Shown here one piece after another: positions 1-8,284 of a DNA stretch of 42,638 bases (position 1 is its first letter; the number at the start of each line of letters is the position of its first letter). The translations under genes were made by a program, and so were the position numbers. Source of the stretch: Legionella moravica DSM 19234 (GTDB taxonomy: Bacteria > Pseudomonadota > Gammaproteobacteria > Legionellales > Legionellaceae); assembly GCF_000423305.1 (NCBI RefSeq), contig NZ_KE384005.1, positions 27,733 through 70,370 on the forward strand, in the 5' to 3' direction. The notes under the pieces were generated by a model, which saw only the letters and a program-made list of their open reading frames with translations, searched no databases and was not told the DNA's origin.

Positions 1-112
1 GCGTGGGGAGAAGGAGACTGAATTTCCCCTCGCCCCCGCGCGCAGCGTGGGGAGAAGGAGACTAAATTTCCCCTCTCACCTGCTCGCAACATAGGGAGAA
101 GGAGACTGAGGG
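1..112. repeat. 44-bp tandem repeat, about 2.5 copies, clipped by window edge
   Basis: Two nearly identical 44-bp units start at positions 1 and 45. A diverged partial third unit starts near 89. Each shares the core GGGGAGAAGGAGACTGAATT, followed in the full units by a C-rich stretch, so each unit can fold back on itself (GGGGA against TTTCCCC). The array is cut by the left edge, so the copy number is unknown. It lies downstream of the acetyltransferase gene. It resembles the minisatellite (VNTR) loci used for typing Legionella, but identity with a named locus was not checked. No gene is seen in 113-188. Confidence 0.7.
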
Positions 113-188
113 AGTTAGCGTTAATTGATGAGTTGCCACGTTGAGCTATGATATCAATCCAGAAAAGTGCCCTAACCCTGAAAAAATC

Positions 189-779
189 CTAAAGAACCAA
201 TCTCTTTATAATCCCCTCATTTATTAAAGGCCATTCGCTGGATAATATACTGAAAATAACCGTATCAGTAATGGAACCATTGTGATGAATCATATGCTCA
301 CGAAGCACCCCCTCCTCCTTTGCTCCCAATTTTTTAAGATTGTTATATGAGCGCTCATTCTTAGGATCTGTAGCAATTTGAATTCGGTTAAACTGCCATT
401 CTTCAATCGCCTGACGAAATAACAACCACATGCACTCAAGACTGATTTTCTTTCCCCAAACCCCAGGAGTAAGCCAACCATAGCCAACCTCTAAACGCCT
501 GTGCTGCATATCGATATCATAATAGGAACGACAACCAACAACCTGACCATCAACGTGACAACGAATCGCGTAGGTAATTTGTGTCCCCAGCGTTTGCTTG
601 GTTAAATTCTCATAAAACCAATCATCAAAATACTCGTTATAAGCCTTCATTGGCATATAAGTCCAGATCCGTTCATCATTTGCAGCACGGCGCAATGATT
701 CATAATGAGTCTTATTCAATAGTTCGAGATGAATAGACGGGCCAGAGAGGTTTTTTAGAACTAACGGATGATTAAGCAT
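189..779 (-). CDS. GNAT family N-acetyltransferase (RimJ/RimL-like)
   Basis: Predicted cytoplasmic acetyltransferase of the GNAT fold, which moves an acetyl group from acetyl-CoA to an amine. The C-terminal half carries the RimJ/RimL-type signature: a strand with LEVGYGWL, the acetyl-CoA loop region PGVWGKK, then NERSYNNLKKLGAKEEGVLR, the usual 'N-x-x-S-x-x-x-L-x-K-L-G-x-x-x-E-G-x-L-R' helix-turn. The substrate cannot be told; the subfamily includes ribosomal-protein modifiers and antibiotic or small-molecule acetyltransferases. I prefer the ATG at 777-779 because the protein then starts just before the first GNAT strand, at 196 residues. An in-frame ATG at 837-839 would add 20 residues. Neither start has a good Shine-Dalgarno sequence. 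It stands alone, with 233 bases to the next gene upstream on this strand. Confidence 0.85.
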   Translation of the reverse strand: MLNHPLVLKNLSGPSIHLELLNKTHYESLRRAANDERIWTYMPMKAYNEYFDDWFYENLTKQTLGTQITYAIRCHVDGQVVGCRSYYDIDMQHRRLEVGYGWLTPGVWGKKISLECMWLLFRQAIEEWQFNRIQIATDPKNERSYNNLKKLGAKEEGVLREHMIHHNGSITDTVIFSILSSEWPLINEGIIKRLVL

Positions 780-1012
780 GGTGCTTTTTCTTAATAATGG
801 ATTAAATAAGGTCGAATCAAGCTTATCAGCTCCAATCATGGAATTTCAACCAATACGATCGTTTAACTGGATGCTGCACGCCATACAGCCGCTCTTTGGC
901 GATCTAGATTATGTCGTTTCCATTGCAGAGTTGCGAGCTATCTTAACTAAGTACGCACTGATGCAAAGCAGTACCAAAGCCAAAATAAAAAACGACAAAA
1001 AAACAGCTAAAA

Positions 1013-1234
1013 TCAATGCCGTCCATGTGCCCTGTGCACGGCTCTTCTTTGTGCTTTACGATATTTAGTGAATTTTTTACCCGTTCTTAACTTTATGGAA
1101 TGATTCGACGATAATGGATTGTCAACTGCCTGGGTAGATCCTGAGGCGGCACTCGGTGTTACTCCGTCTAACGGAGTGCAGGATACAAGAAAGCCGAAAG
1201 CACCGATCAATAGCAATGCATTGTATTTTACCAT
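1013..1234 (-). CDS. small lipoprotein with strongly basic C-terminus
   Basis: A 73-residue exported lipoprotein of unknown role. The N-terminus has one lysine, a hydrophobic stretch (ALLLIGAFGF) and the lipobox LVSC, so signal peptidase II should cleave before the cysteine near residue 19. The next residues (TPLDG) carry no Asp at +2, which would favour outer-membrane sorting under the E. coli rule. The tail is very basic (KKFTKYRKAQRRAVHRAHGRH region), which could bind a polyanion such as LPS or nucleic acid; that is speculation. The start is the ATG at 1232-1234, because AAGGAG lies 8 bases upstream; a GTG three codons earlier would abut that site. It lies 21 bases downstream of the outer-membrane protein gene and could be co-transcribed with it. 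I know no named homologue. Confidence 0.65.
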   Translation of the reverse strand: MVKYNALLLIGAFGFLVSCTPLDGVTPSAASGSTQAVDNPLSSNHSIKLRTGKKFTKYRKAQRRAVHRAHGRH

Positions 1235-1255
1235 TTGAAGCACTCCTTCAGACTA

Positions 1256-2992
1256 TTAAAAACTCGCGTTAATAGCAAATAATACTGTGTCACTGGTTTT
1301 ACCTAAATTGGCACGAGTTGCTGAATAAAAAACAGGAAGTAATTGTCCCGTTGCAAAATCATCGATACCATAATTTACATCATGCTGAAAGCCTAAACTT
1401 TCAGTGGTATTGCGCCATAATGAAGTATTTAGGGCAATAGAGTACTCTTTAGCAGGCAATAAAAATGCCAAAGACTCTTTGGTAAAAGTATAGCCTATAG
1501 CAATGCTACTTGGTTTATTAAATATACTAAACGAATAGGCTGCTTCTATATCAAAGGCACGCGGTTTTGCTCCACGACGATTATAAGACAAATCCTCTAT
1601 CGCAAAAGCTTTTGTTGCTGTTAGATATTCAGCGACAAAACTGTATGCATTTATTGAGTAACTGGCATTAAGATCAAGGCCAGGCACCTTATGTTTTAAT
1701 ATGTTACCATTACCACAAGGATAAGCAAAACCTCCAAAAACCCGACAATACAGAGAGTCCTGACTGTTTAATTGCATTCCCTCTGCATCTGCGATATTAG
1801 AGATGTACCCAACTCCGAGGCTCCCGTTCCAATTAGTTTTAGTGAGCGTGTACTGTGCACTCAAACCCCACTCATTAATCGTGTTGTTACCCGTCAAAGA
1901 AGTCACCGTTTCCCCTTGATACCCAAACGCATCCAAATCCAGTTCTGCTGAATCAGTACTATAGGTATAACCAAGCAATATAGGGCGCTCAATGGTTGAA
2001 AAGAGTGTAGAGGTTAATGGGCTGTTAATCATAAATCCATTATATTGGCCAAAAGGAAGATACATTTGCCCAATCGACCCATACCAATCCGATTTGTTCA
2101 GATTGCCAATACTTAAATACCCTTGCTCAAGGTAGACTCTTGAATTCGCTTCTCTAGGGCCAATTTGCGGAGGAGTTAACCCATCAGGAGGCTGGTTATC
2201 GAAATCAAAACTAAAAAACCCTGTCACCCATGGCCCCATGCCGGCCAAAGCGGTAATGTTTGCCGTTGTCAAATCGATATCATTGGTGGGCGGTCCAATA
2301 TAGGGTCTGGTATTATAAATTTGAGCACCAAGAGAACCACTTAAAACAAGATAATATTCAGATGCTCTAGGCTTGGATCCGGAAAAAGCATTTTCAATCT
2401 CCTGTCGATATTGTAAGGCAAGTAAGTCTCCATTCTGTTGCGATAAATTAGTCAATAAATCAGAACCATCGTAAGCGGAGGGTGAACCCAAATAGGGTGA
2501 AATGACAACGGGGATTCCCCCTAGAGTGAGTACATTATGCTGTTGTTTGGCCTTATCCTGTAACGATGCTGATGAATCAGATTTAATTGAAGTGTTCTGT
2601 GCAGAACTTGTCGATGTTGACTGGGTTATATTCCTGGAAACACTTTGATGATTTTGAGCACCAGGAGATCGTACCTTCTTAGTGGACGTCTCTTGTCTCT
2701 TTGCCGGGTTGGATGATTTCTTTAAAGAGCCTCCTGCTGCTCTTCGCGGCTTAATGGTGCTGTTATTGGTTTGTGTTTTTTTATGAAGATGAGTATGTTC
2801 ATTAAGTTGCTGCCTTAATTGCACGACCTCTTTCCTTAAAGAGCGTGTTTCTTCTATTAAGGCATCAATTTGTTCTGGAGTTAAATTAGTTGCTGACGAA
2901 GTATTGGCGTTGAGCAACAAAATGAATAAAAACACCATTCTGTTTTTAAAACTTAAAAGAAAACTCATACTCATTTTATTCATTAAACTCAT
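1256..2992 (-). CDS. LbtU/DUF3573-family outer-membrane porin-like protein
   Basis: A 578-residue predicted outer-membrane beta-barrel. In order: a hydrophobic signal segment (RMVFLFILLLNANTSSA, about residues 18-34), a short coiled coil starting PEQIDALIEETRSLRKEVVQ (about 39-66), a Ser/Thr/Lys/Gln-rich linker (about 70-150), then a barrel domain opening with VISPYLGSPSAYDGSDLL. The chain ends in Phe (NASF), as is usual for BamA substrates. This architecture matches the DUF3573 family typified by L. pneumophila LbtU, the legiobactin siderophore receptor. That family has several paralogues in Legionella and Coxiella, so siderophore uptake should not be assumed for this one. Several Met codons crowd the start (residues 1, 4, 7, 9); only a weak AGAAG precedes the first. 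The small lipoprotein gene follows within 21 bases. The 283 bases upstream to the adenylation-domain remnant are very AT-rich. Confidence 0.8.
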   Translation of the reverse strand: MSLMNKMSMSFLLSFKNRMVFLFILLLNANTSSATNLTPEQIDALIEETRSLRKEVVQLRQQLNEHTHLHKKTQTNNSTIKPRRAAGGSLKKSSNPAKRQETSTKKVRSPGAQNHQSVSRNITQSTSTSSAQNTSIKSDSSASLQDKAKQQHNVLTLGGIPVVISPYLGSPSAYDGSDLLTNLSQQNGDLLALQYRQEIENAFSGSKPRASEYYLVLSGSLGAQIYNTRPYIGPPTNDIDLTTANITALAGMGPWVTGFFSFDFDNQPPDGLTPPQIGPREANSRVYLEQGYLSIGNLNKSDWYGSIGQMYLPFGQYNGFMINSPLTSTLFSTIERPILLGYTYSTDSAELDLDAFGYQGETVTSLTGNNTINEWGLSAQYTLTKTNWNGSLGVGYISNIADAEGMQLNSQDSLYCRVFGGFAYPCGNGNILKHKVPGLDLNASYSINAYSFVAEYLTATKAFAIEDLSYNRRGAKPRAFDIEAAYSFSIFNKPSSIAIGYTFTKESLAFLLPAKEYSIALNTSLWRNTTESLGFQHDVNYGIDDFATGQLLPVFYSATRANLGKTSDTVLFAINASF

Positions 2993-3275
2993 ACTTCTGA
3001 TTTTATGATCAGCAAGAGTAATTTAAATATTAACCTTATCCAAGTTAATTTTTAAATTAATAATCAAATCACCGTTGATGTTGTTCATATCAAAAAGACT
3101 TACTAACTTTTGCAGATAAATAAATAATCCTCTTCCTGAATTTCAAGCTCATTCAGCCAGATTTTCTTCATCCTTCACACCTGGTTTTTAGAAAAAATTC
3201 AGTGAGACTAGACGTATGCCAAAGAAATAAGAGAGTGGCGAAGAAAGCCAAATTGATGAAAATAACCTCTGCTAA

Positions 3276-3480
3276 ATCATTTATACTTCCGGCTCTACCG
3301 GCAAACCCAAAGGTGTAGAAATACCTCATAGCAGTATTTGTCATTATATTTCCGTCGCAAGCAAGCTTTATGAAATGAATGACAAAGACAGAGTGCAACA
3401 AGGGTTTACCCTGGGGTTCGATGCCTCATTGGAAGAGCGGTGGATGGCCTTTGCTAATGGCGCGGCATTGACCGCGGATT
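3276..3480 (+). pseudogene. remnant of an AMP-binding (NRPS-type adenylation) domain
   Basis: Reading from 3276 in frame gives IIYTSGSTGKPKGVEIPH, then (after about 20 residues) NDKDRVQQGFTLGFDASLEE, then RWMAFANGAAL. The first piece is the P-loop-like A3 core motif of adenylate-forming enzymes. The second holds the 'D-R-x-x-Q ... FDAS-x-E' A4 region, at the spacing usual in NRPS adenylation domains. A stop codon (TAA, 3273-3275) lies just before the first residue, and similarity ends near 3480, though the frame stays open to 3569. Only about 68 of the usual ~500 residues remain and no other part of such an enzyme is seen nearby. It is a gene relic, not a functional gene. The parent enzyme and substrate are unknown. 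Confidence 0.75.
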
Positions 3481-3625
3481 CTATAAGGAGAATACGCCTT
3501 ATTCATACTCCTTTCATTCAGTTCCAGACAAAACAAGTCAGAAAGAATAAAACCAACATGATTGTTTAATATCCAATTCTTCCTTATAATCCGCATCAAT
3601 AACAATAACAATAAGGTAATTTCAT

Positions 3626-4012
3626 ATGAAAAAATGGATCTTGGCAGCAGCAAGCAGCATGGTTATGTTTAATGCCTCTGCAAATGAAGGTTTTTGTGGA
3701 TACAAAGATTTTTTCCATTTGAGTGATAAATCACATCCAGGAATATACGTTGTCAGTGGTTATAGCGAATCGGATGTTATTTTAGAACGAGTAGGCCCGC
3801 GCAGTTTTATAATTAGAGACGGTTTTGATTGTCGCTCAGGTTATGCCCATGTAACAGTAGCCTATGATACTGAAAACTGGTGCGTACTGGACATTAAAGA
3901 CGGCCCATTTATGTACACACCAACCGTTACTGCATCATGCAAAGGCATACGCTATTTAGGCCTGAGCTACGACAGCTTTGGAAGCTATTCTTACTCAATT
4001 AATTTGGACTAA
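3626..4012 (+). CDS. small secreted protein with four cysteines, function unknown
   Basis: A 128-residue protein with a clear Sec signal peptide: MKKW, a hydrophobic stretch (ILAAASSMVMF), then NASANE, with cleavage likely after ASA-N near residue 19-20. The mature part, about 109 residues, is rich in Tyr, Ser, Gly and Asp. It has four cysteines (in FCGY, FDCRS, NWCVL and ASCKG), enough for two disulfides in the periplasm or outside. I recognise no domain. AAGG precedes the ATG by about 10 bases. It stands between the adenylation-domain relic and the convergent DUF853 gene, with a 7-base gap to the latter. It could be an exported structural or enzyme-inhibitor-like protein, but nothing in the sequence decides this. 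Confidence 0.7.
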   Translation: MKKWILAAASSMVMFNASANEGFCGYKDFFHLSDKSHPGIYVVSGYSESDVILERVGPRSFIIRDGFDCRSGYAHVTVAYDTENWCVLDIKDGPFMYTPTVTASCKGIRYLGLSYDSFGSYSYSINLD

Positions 4013-4019
4013 GAGCTCA

Positions 4020-5528
4020 TTAACGCTTTTTGATCCCCAACGCAGACATCAGTGCGCGTGTCATATCGCGCACAAGCTGACGTACAATCTGGCGAAATAA
4101 TGTATTTTTCGTAACAGCAGTGATAACTGACGGCTCATTTGTTTCATTACTCGCCTTAGTCTTTGTGTTTTGCTGTTGTTCTGATGTGCTGTTTTGAGCC
4201 GCCAAAATTTCCTTCGCTGAATTTCTCTCCTGACGTTGACGATAACGTGGATATAAAGTTGAAGCAGCAACAACCTGATTTAACTCTTGATCGGTTAAAA
4301 CTCCCATCCGCGATTCAGGCGCTCTTATCATGCATTGAATCAAAGGGGTCGGCTGACCTTTTCCATCCAAACTGCTGACCAAAGCTTCCCCAATACGCAA
4401 TGCAGTTAACAATTGCTCCGTGTCATAATGTTCGGATGGGGGAAAATTCTGAGCGACCAACTTCATCGCTTTTCGATCTTTTGCTGTAAAAGCGCGCAAA
4501 GCGTGCTGGACTTTCAAACCCAACTGACTTAAAACACTCTCTGGAATATCATTGGGCGTTTGAGTACAAAATATGAGTCCGACTCCCTTGGAGCGAATTA
4601 ATTTCACCATAGTATCCAGCAAACTCAGCAGGGCTTTACTGGCATTACTAAAGATAAGATGCGCTTCATCGATAAATAGAATGAGCTTGGGTTTGTCCGG
4701 ATCGCCTAATTCAGGCATAGTTCTGTAAACGTCAGATAATAATTTCAGCATAAAGGTAGAAAACAATTTCGGCTTATCCTGCATGTCCAAAAGCCGTAAA
4801 ATTGAAATAACGCCCAAACCTTGTGCATTGGTTCGAACCAAATCCAAAACATTAAATGCAGGCTCACCAAAAAATCTGTCCCCTCCCTGAGATTCCAACT
4901 CAATGATTTTACGCATAATCGTACCTACCGAGGACGAAGCAACACTGCCAAATCGAGCTTCAATTTTATTTTTTCCTGTATCGGTCTGCACAAATTGTAA
5001 TAAAGCTTTCAAATCAGCCAACTCAATGAGCGGCAATTGCTCTTGCTTGGCGTATTCAAATAATACCGTTACAACCCCCTCCTGAGTCTCGTTCACATCA
5101 AGCATACGGGCAAACAAGACGGGACCAAAATCAGAAACAGTTGAACGTAGCGGTACACCAGGATGAGACTCATTCAAGGTAAGAAATTCAACAGGAAAAC
5201 CACGAGGATTAAAATCCAGATGCAAGGATTTGCTTCTTGTGATCATGGTCTCGGATGCATCCCCAGCCATGGCCAGACCAGAAACATCCCCTTTAATATC
5301 CATAACCAGGCTTGGTACTCCTGCTAATGAGAGTTGTTCGCTCAAAACCTGAATGGTTTTAGTTTTTCCACTGCCTGTAGCTCCAGCTATCAATCCATGT
5401 CGATTAAAGGATTTTAACACCAGATTTACTGCAGCATCCGTAATGAGTTGATTTTCAACTTCAATACCACCCAATTGCAATGAAGGTAAGTTTCCGGTTT
5501 GGTAGGGAATACGTAAATCTTCATACAT
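4020..5528 (-). CDS. HerA-like DUF853 family ATPase (YjgR-like)
   Basis: A 502-residue cytoplasmic P-loop ATPase of the HerA/FtsK superfamily, DUF853 branch. The Walker A motif GATGSGKT is at residues 49-56 and the Walker B segment LILFIDEAH at 282-290. The conserved family segments VMDIKGDVSGLAM and the sensor-like GLIFCTQTPNDIP are present. Family members are annotated as putative helicases or DNA/protein translocases; the substrate is not established. The C-terminal 80 residues are Gln/Ser/Thr-rich and then basic (ALGIKKR), unlike the core. The start is the ATG at 5526-5528, with AAGGAT 7 bases upstream; a TTG six codons earlier lacks a ribosome site. It is convergent with the small secreted protein gene, and the GMC oxidoreductase gene ends 58 bases upstream. 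Confidence 0.85.
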   Translation of the reverse strand: MYEDLRIPYQTGNLPSLQLGGIEVENQLITDAAVNLVLKSFNRHGLIAGATGSGKTKTIQVLSEQLSLAGVPSLVMDIKGDVSGLAMAGDASETMITRSKSLHLDFNPRGFPVEFLTLNESHPGVPLRSTVSDFGPVLFARMLDVNETQEGVVTVLFEYAKQEQLPLIELADLKALLQFVQTDTGKNKIEARFGSVASSSVGTIMRKIIELESQGGDRFFGEPAFNVLDLVRTNAQGLGVISILRLLDMQDKPKLFSTFMLKLLSDVYRTMPELGDPDKPKLILFIDEAHLIFSNASKALLSLLDTMVKLIRSKGVGLIFCTQTPNDIPESVLSQLGLKVQHALRAFTAKDRKAMKLVAQNFPPSEHYDTEQLLTALRIGEALVSSLDGKGQPTPLIQCMIRAPESRMGVLTDQELNQVVAASTLYPRYRQRQERNSAKEILAAQNSTSEQQQNTKTKASNETNEPSVITAVTKNTLFRQIVRQLVRDMTRALMSALGIKKR

Positions 5529-5586
5529 AAAAAGAATCCTTATCAATCAAATATCTTAAGTATAATCTTAAAACCCTGATATTGCT

Positions 5587-7176
5587 TTAATCCAGAATGA
5601 ATCGTGCAGCCTGCTCTGCGATCATCATCACCGGAGCATTTGTGTTACCCGATACGACTTGCGGCATAATGGACGCATCAGCAATAACCAGTCCGGTAAT
5701 GCCATGGACATGCAGACGAGAATCCACCACGGCCATGTCGTCATGCCCCATGCGGCAACTTCCCACTGGATGGTAGACGGTATCAGCACGTTGCCTTATT
5801 AACTGAATGATTTCTTCGTCTGAAGTTGCTTGATACAAAGGCCTGGCTTTAAAAGGAGAAAAAAGCTCATGCTCCATCAGTTCCTGGGTCATTTTATAAG
5901 CTCGCAACAGAATCTCTAAATCGTAATCATGGGCTAAAAAATTAGGATCAATTGCCGGAGCATGGAATGGATTTGCGGATTTCAATCGGATTCGCCCACG
6001 ACTTTTAGGACGAAGCACACAAAAATGCAGCGACATTCCTCTCGCGATATGAAACTTATGACAATGCGCGTCAACAATGCCCGGGACAAAATGCAATTGA
6101 ATATCAGGCCTGGCTTGTCGTGCATCAGTAGAAATAAATCCACCCGCCTCAGCAAAATTTGTAGTCATCATCCCTGTTGCGTTGGTTCTATATTCACGAT
6201 AGGCTTTAAAAATATCCCATAGAGCGGTGGGGCCAAAGCCTAAAAGATTGGGATGATTGGCTTTGTATGCATGGACATAGTCTGGATGATCATGAAAATT
6301 TTCACCCACACCAGGTAGTTCATGAATGCAGTTGACTCCATGACGTGATAACTCTTCTCGCGACCCAACTCCCGACACCATTAATAAATGCGGTGTATTA
6401 ATCGCTCCAGCACTTAATATAACGTTCTTTCTGGCGCGAAACTCTATGATGTTCCCTTTATGGCGTACACTTATTCCATGACAATGCGCACTGCGAATCA
6501 ATAATTTTAAAACACGCGTCCTGGTTAAAACCGTCAAATTGGCTCTAGCCAATATTGGGTCCAGGAATGCATCTGCTGCGCAATGGCGTTTACCTGCTTT
6601 CTGAGTCACCTGATATAACCCAATTCCAGACTGACTTACTCCATTAAAATCGGGGTTATAGCCATACCCACAAGCTTTTCCTGCCTCAACAAACAATTGC
6701 GATACTGGATTAGGACTTAGTAAATCATTTACGGCCAACTCACCTTCTTGTCCATGATATGAATCATTAATTCGGTAGTTGTGCTCAAATTTTTTAAAAA
6801 GAGGCAAAACTGAATCATACGACCAGTCCTTTGATGTAGTTTGCGCCCATTCATCATAATCTTCGCTTTGCCCTCTGATATAAATCATGGCATTAATAGC
6901 ACTGGAACCACCTAGAGCTTTACCTCTAGGCTGATAGCCGCGTCGATTATAAAGTCCTGGTTGCGGCTCAGTCCAATAATGCCAGTTCTTGAGCCAAAAA
7001 GGCATGGTCAAAACAGTGAGAAAAGGAATTTGAATCAGAGGAGATTTATTACTGCCCCCAGCCTCAACAAGTAACACTTGATTCGCCGGGTTTTCACTTA
7101 ATCGGGAAGCAAGTACGCAACCAGCACTTCCTCCACCTACAATAATGTAATCAAATTCCATGCTCAAGTTATCCAT
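5587..7176 (-). CDS. GMC family FAD-dependent oxidoreductase (choline/alcohol dehydrogenase-like)
   Basis: A 529-residue flavoenzyme of the glucose-methanol-choline family, which oxidises primary alcohols or choline to aldehydes. Seen directly: the FAD-binding FDYIIVGGGSAGCVLASRLSE at the N-terminus with VEAGG closing the Rossmann fold, the GMC signature GKALGGSSAINAMIYIRG, the C-terminal HPVGSCRMG with the likely catalytic His, and SGNTNAPVMMIAE at the end. Length fits the family (500-560). The similarity is to BetA and AlkJ; the true substrate cannot be told, and no betaine-pathway gene (betB, betT) is nearby. Start choice is uncertain: ATG at 7174-7176 lacks a clear ribosome site, and a second ATG five codons on (7159-7161) would give MEFDYIIVGGG directly. 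fur lies 60 bases upstream on the same strand. Confidence 0.87.
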   Translation of the reverse strand: MDNLSMEFDYIIVGGGSAGCVLASRLSENPANQVLLVEAGGSNKSPLIQIPFLTVLTMPFWLKNWHYWTEPQPGLYNRRGYQPRGKALGGSSAINAMIYIRGQSEDYDEWAQTTSKDWSYDSVLPLFKKFEHNYRINDSYHGQEGELAVNDLLSPNPVSQLFVEAGKACGYGYNPDFNGVSQSGIGLYQVTQKAGKRHCAADAFLDPILARANLTVLTRTRVLKLLIRSAHCHGISVRHKGNIIEFRARKNVILSAGAINTPHLLMVSGVGSREELSRHGVNCIHELPGVGENFHDHPDYVHAYKANHPNLLGFGPTALWDIFKAYREYRTNATGMMTTNFAEAGGFISTDARQARPDIQLHFVPGIVDAHCHKFHIARGMSLHFCVLRPKSRGRIRLKSANPFHAPAIDPNFLAHDYDLEILLRAYKMTQELMEHELFSPFKARPLYQATSDEEIIQLIRQRADTVYHPVGSCRMGHDDMAVVDSRLHVHGITGLVIADASIMPQVVSGNTNAPVMMIAEQAARFILD

Positions 7177-7236
7177 CGATTAAAAAGCAGGTTTTAATAA
7201 CGCTGTTGAATTACAATCCTTATTGAGCATCTCAAC

Positions 7237-7647
7237 TCAAGTGCACTGTGAGCAAATGCCATATATATTCAGCGCATGATCCGTCATTTTAAAATGAGCC
7301 TTTTCCGCAATAACTTTTTGTCGTTGTTCGATGATCTCATCAACAAACTCTTCTACTCGGCCACATTTTACACAAACCAAATGATCATGATGCTCCCCCT
7401 GACTCAATTCAAAAACGGAATAACCCCCTTCAAAATTGTGACGGGACACTAATCCGGCTGCTTCGAACTGGGTAAGAACTCGATACACAGTAGCCAGGCC
7501 AACATCTTCACCTGTTTCCAATAAGGCCTTATAGACATCCTCAGCGCTTAAATGATGATTACGAGATTGTTCTAAAATTTGCAGTACCTTCAAGCGCGGT
7601 AAGGTAATTTTTAATCCGGCTTCTTTTAACTGCTGACTCTCTTCCAC
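7237..7647 (-). CDS. fur: ferric uptake regulator Fur
   Basis: A 136-residue metal-dependent repressor that, with Fe(II), binds operators of iron-uptake genes. The N-terminal winged helix (LKITLPRLKVLQILEQ ... HLSAEDVYKALLE ... GLATVYRVLTQFEAAGLV) is complete. The dimerisation domain has the metal ligands HHDHLVCVKCGRVEEF and a C-terminal CSQC pair, giving the structural zinc site typical of Fur rather than of a paralogue. The start is a GTG at 7645-7647 with AAGGAG 5 bases upstream. It is divergent from bamE (omlA), the classical gammaproteobacterial arrangement, with 98 bases between them that must hold both promoters. No Fur box could be assigned with confidence in that gap. Confidence 0.95.
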   Translation of the reverse strand: MEESQQLKEAGLKITLPRLKVLQILEQSRNHHLSAEDVYKALLETGEDVGLATVYRVLTQFEAAGLVSRHNFEGGYSVFELSQGEHHDHLVCVKCGRVEEFVDEIIEQRQKVIAEKAHFKMTDHALNIYGICSQCT

Positions 7648-7707
7648 TTGTGCTCCTTAACAGTAATGAATTTGCACCCGTTTAGTGGTGTCTTTAAATA
7701 AATGGCA

Positions 7708-7716
7708 TGTTATTAT
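7708..7716 (+). promoter_or_regulatory. putative extended -10 promoter of bamE
   Basis: TGTTATTAT at 7708-7716 fits an extended -10 element (TGnTATAAT, one mismatch in the hexamer), 29 bases before the bamE ATG. No good -35 hexamer stands 17 bases upstream, as is common for extended -10 promoters. Inferred by eye only. Confidence 0.35.
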
Positions 7717-7745
7717 GGCGAAATTTTTCACGGTAGGCAAAAAAT

Positions 7746-8060
7746 ATGCGAATAATAACCCTTATTGTAACACTCATTTTATCATTAACTTTGACTCAAT
7801 GTGCATCCTATGATTTTGCCAGACGCATCAGTCAGCAAGGGAACTTGCTTCCCCAATCAAAAGTTGAGCGATTAAGAGTAGGAATGAGCAAAAATGACGC
7901 GGCTATTTTAATGGGAACCAGCCTAATGAGCCCTACATTTAATAACGATCGCTGGGATTATGCATATACCTGGCGTCGAGGTATGGGCAGCATGACCATC
8001 AAAACCGTTGTTATTTATTTTAAAGGAAACTCGATAAGTCGAATTGAACACAAACCCTAA
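7746..8060 (+). CDS. bamE: outer-membrane assembly lipoprotein BamE (SmpA/OmlA)
   Basis: A 104-residue lipoprotein, a non-essential-to-conditional part of the BAM complex that inserts beta-barrels in the outer membrane. The signal peptide ends in a lipobox TLTQC (cysteine near residue 19). The SmpA/OmlA domain follows: QGNLLPQSKVERLRVGMSK, the family hallmark 'L-x-x-G-M-S-K-x-x-V/A-x-x-L-M-G', then FNNDRWDYAYTWRRG and a C-terminal strand pair. Length and order fit the family. It is divergent from fur. On the far side lie rnfH and ratA, transcribed toward it; ratA, rnfH (ratB) and bamE are also neighbours in E. coli, which supports the assignment. Confidence 0.93.
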   Translation: MRIITLIVTLILSLTLTQCASYDFARRISQQGNLLPQSKVERLRVGMSKNDAAILMGTSLMSPTFNNDRWDYAYTWRRGMGSMTIKTVVIYFKGNSISRIEHKP

Positions 8061-8069
8061 TCACAAGCG

Positions 8070-8100
8070 GCACCCTGGGAAATATCATAATCCAGGGTGC
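8070..8100. terminator. hairpin between convergent bamE and rnfH
   Basis: A 9-bp perfect inverted repeat (GCACCCTGG and CCAGGGTGC) with a 13-base loop lies 9 bases after the bamE stop. No U-run follows on the plus strand, so it may be a weak or factor-assisted terminator. The 184 bases from here to rnfH hold no gene I can see. Confidence 0.45.
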
Positions 8101-8284
8101 GCTGTCGTTAAGTCAGGTTTGTTATTCCAAAACATCCATTCATACGTTTGGAAGATGATGTATCGATAAGACATTGAAACATAGGGTCACTGAATGCCAG
8201 CATACAGTGCCTTAAGCTGGTAGTTCCTTACCGTAGAAAGAGGATCCAAGAAAAGACGGGCATCGCGTTACAAAGCCGCCTGAT

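Noticed and set aside
778..1068. 96-codon open frame on the plus strand
   Set aside because: It begins in the acetyltransferase start region and runs antisense over the end of the small lipoprotein gene; no ribosome site and no recognisable family.
3045..3060. AT-only palindrome TTAATTT-TT-AAATTAA upstream of the outer-membrane protein gene
   Set aside because: The surrounding DNA is almost all A and T, so such palindromes arise by chance; no regulator site could be named.
3168..3401. 77-codon open frame on the minus strand
   Set aside because: It is antisense to the adenylation-domain relic, whose plus-strand frame has clear motif similarity; the antisense frame has none.
7648..7745. Fur box in the fur-bamE gap
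   Set aside because: No stretch matched the 19-bp GATAATGATAATCATTATC consensus well enough to call.
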